From assembly GCA_903871735.1 (NCBI GenBank), contig CAIQHU010000180.1, positions 1-43,661 on the forward strand: a stretch of 43,661 nt of DNA. The letters are read 5' to 3'. Below the pieces are notes generated by a model that was given only the letters and a program-made list of their open reading frames with translations, was not told the origin of the DNA and did no database searches. This DNA is from an uncultured beta proteobacterium (lineage in GTDB: Bacteria > Pseudomonadota > Gammaproteobacteria > Burkholderiales > Burkholderiaceae). This document shows positions 43,045 to 43,661 of this stretch, in pieces. Both the position numbers and the translations under genes were made by a program. Each line of letters starts with the position of its first letter. Positions within the stretch are counted from its first letter, which is position 1.

Positions 43045-43661
43045 TTAAGATAGTACAAAATACCAAAATATAAAGCACAAACTTAGCACTATAAATAACG
43101 CTAGAATACGAACCCGCCAATCATCTTTGGATGATTGCGGTAAAGATTCTAGCGATTTTTTTTCTGCGTGTTCCTCGCTTAGCCACTGATTACCATCGAT
43201 CATCGGCTTGATTAAATTTTTCTTTTTAAAAATCAGATAACATAGAATTGCAACAACATGTAGCGCAATGACACCATAAATTAAATTCGAATTAATCCGG
43301 TGCATACTACTGAGTGTACTTACCAAATCGTTCGAGATGAATTTTGATAAAGGTCCAGTAAAGGCAATGTCGTCATCAATGAAAAGGCCAGTTAGTCCTT
43401 GAATAAGGGGAATAAAAATCAGCGCAATGACAGATAAAGCCCCTAGCGGATTGTGGCCTAAGCCTCCAAACGATTTACCTTGAAAATAGGCTCGAAGTTT
43501 TGACCATGTTGGAATAAAGTTAACGAATCGAATATGAAAGGGACCAATAAATCCCCAAATAATTCTAAAGAAGATAAGAATTAATGCTGTATAGCCACAA
43601 TATGCATGTAACTGTTGCTCACCAAGCTGAATCGTTATGATTGAGCCGATTATGGTCAATG
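43045..43661 (-). CDS. Cytochrome b561 family protein (5' partial)
   Basis: The frame is open to the window edge, so the N-terminus is missing. About 204 residues are visible with four hydrophobic segments; haem-ligand His candidates are in QQLHAYCGY, LGHNPLGAL, MHRINSN and ALHVVAILCY. These match the b-type cytochrome group of cytochrome b561/Ni-Fe hydrogenase cytochrome b that is often paired with a c-type cytochrome. The C-terminus is a charged linker followed by one further membrane segment. It faces cytochrome c' at a 22-base junction, suggesting joint function in membrane-to-periplasm electron transfer. Confidence 0.85.
   Translation of the reverse strand, partial: LTIIGSIITIQLGEQQLHAYCGYTALILIFFRIIWGFIGPFHIRFVNFIPTWSKLRAYFQGKSFGGLGHNPLGALSVIALIFIPLIQGLTGLFIDDDIAFTGPLSKFISNDLVSTLSSMHRINSNLIYGVIALHVVAILCYLIFKKKNLIKPMIDGNQWLSEEHAEKKSLESLPQSSKDDWRVRILALFIVLSLCFIFWYFVLS

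Noticed and set aside
1..43661. Prophage, integrative element or CRISPR locus
   Set aside because: No integrase, transposase, tRNA attachment site, direct-repeat array or cas gene is seen on either strand.

Overview
The window reads as chromosomal DNA of a low-GC member of the Burkholderiales. Dense expansion of Bug/TctC periplasmic binding proteins, AT-rich codon use and a compact dTDP-rhamnose operon all fit Polynucleobacter or a close relative. This assignment is inferred from gene content; no rRNA or other marker gene is present. I see no tRNA, rRNA, CRISPR array, insertion sequence or phage integration module.

Layout. (1) 1-3359: end of an exopolysaccharide-export operon, with a 5'-truncated YjbF/GfcB lipoprotein and a protein fusing YjbG/GfcC to the YjbH outer-membrane barrel. 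(2) 3588-33668: a long accessory catabolic island of short cassettes in alternating directions. Most cassettes pair a secreted Bug/TctC binding protein with one or a few cytoplasmic enzymes or a carrier: cupin; Ldh2-type dehydrogenase; MFS carrier; alpha/beta hydrolases; an SDR-amidohydrolase-Bug-zinc alcohol dehydrogenase operon; a PrpB-like lyase with a decayed PrpF and a BciB/FrhB-like iron-sulfur flavoprotein; a ThDP enzyme with a class V aminotransferase, divergent from a GlcD-GlpC-like FAD/Fe-S oxidase; and a signal-less TRAP DctP-like protein. (3) 33757-37428: the rfbBDAC operon for dTDP-L-rhamnose, sitting inside the island. (4) 37612-42426: more cassettes (SDR-Bug-hydrolase, and Bug-arylmalonate decarboxylase-like). 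(5) 42570-43661: cytochrome c' facing a partial cytochrome b561.

Thirteen Bug/TctC genes are present, twelve intact and one broken by a nonsense codon exactly at the signal-peptide/mature junction. No TctA or TctB membrane subunit is encoded here, so these receptors must share permeases located elsewhere, act in sensing, or serve other carriers. The linked enzymes suggest uptake and breakdown of assorted small carboxylates, hydroxy acids and aromatic or malonate-type acids, but no substrate can be assigned from sequence alone.

The most notable points are the Bug island without permeases, several enzymes missing canonical catalytic residues (SDR without Tyr, AMDase-like protein without Cys, alcohol dehydrogenase without the first zinc Cys, cupin without the motif-2 His), the prpF remnant translationally coupled to a BciB-like gene, a Bug pseudogene, the GfcC-YjbH fusion, and hairpins marking several convergent gene junctions.
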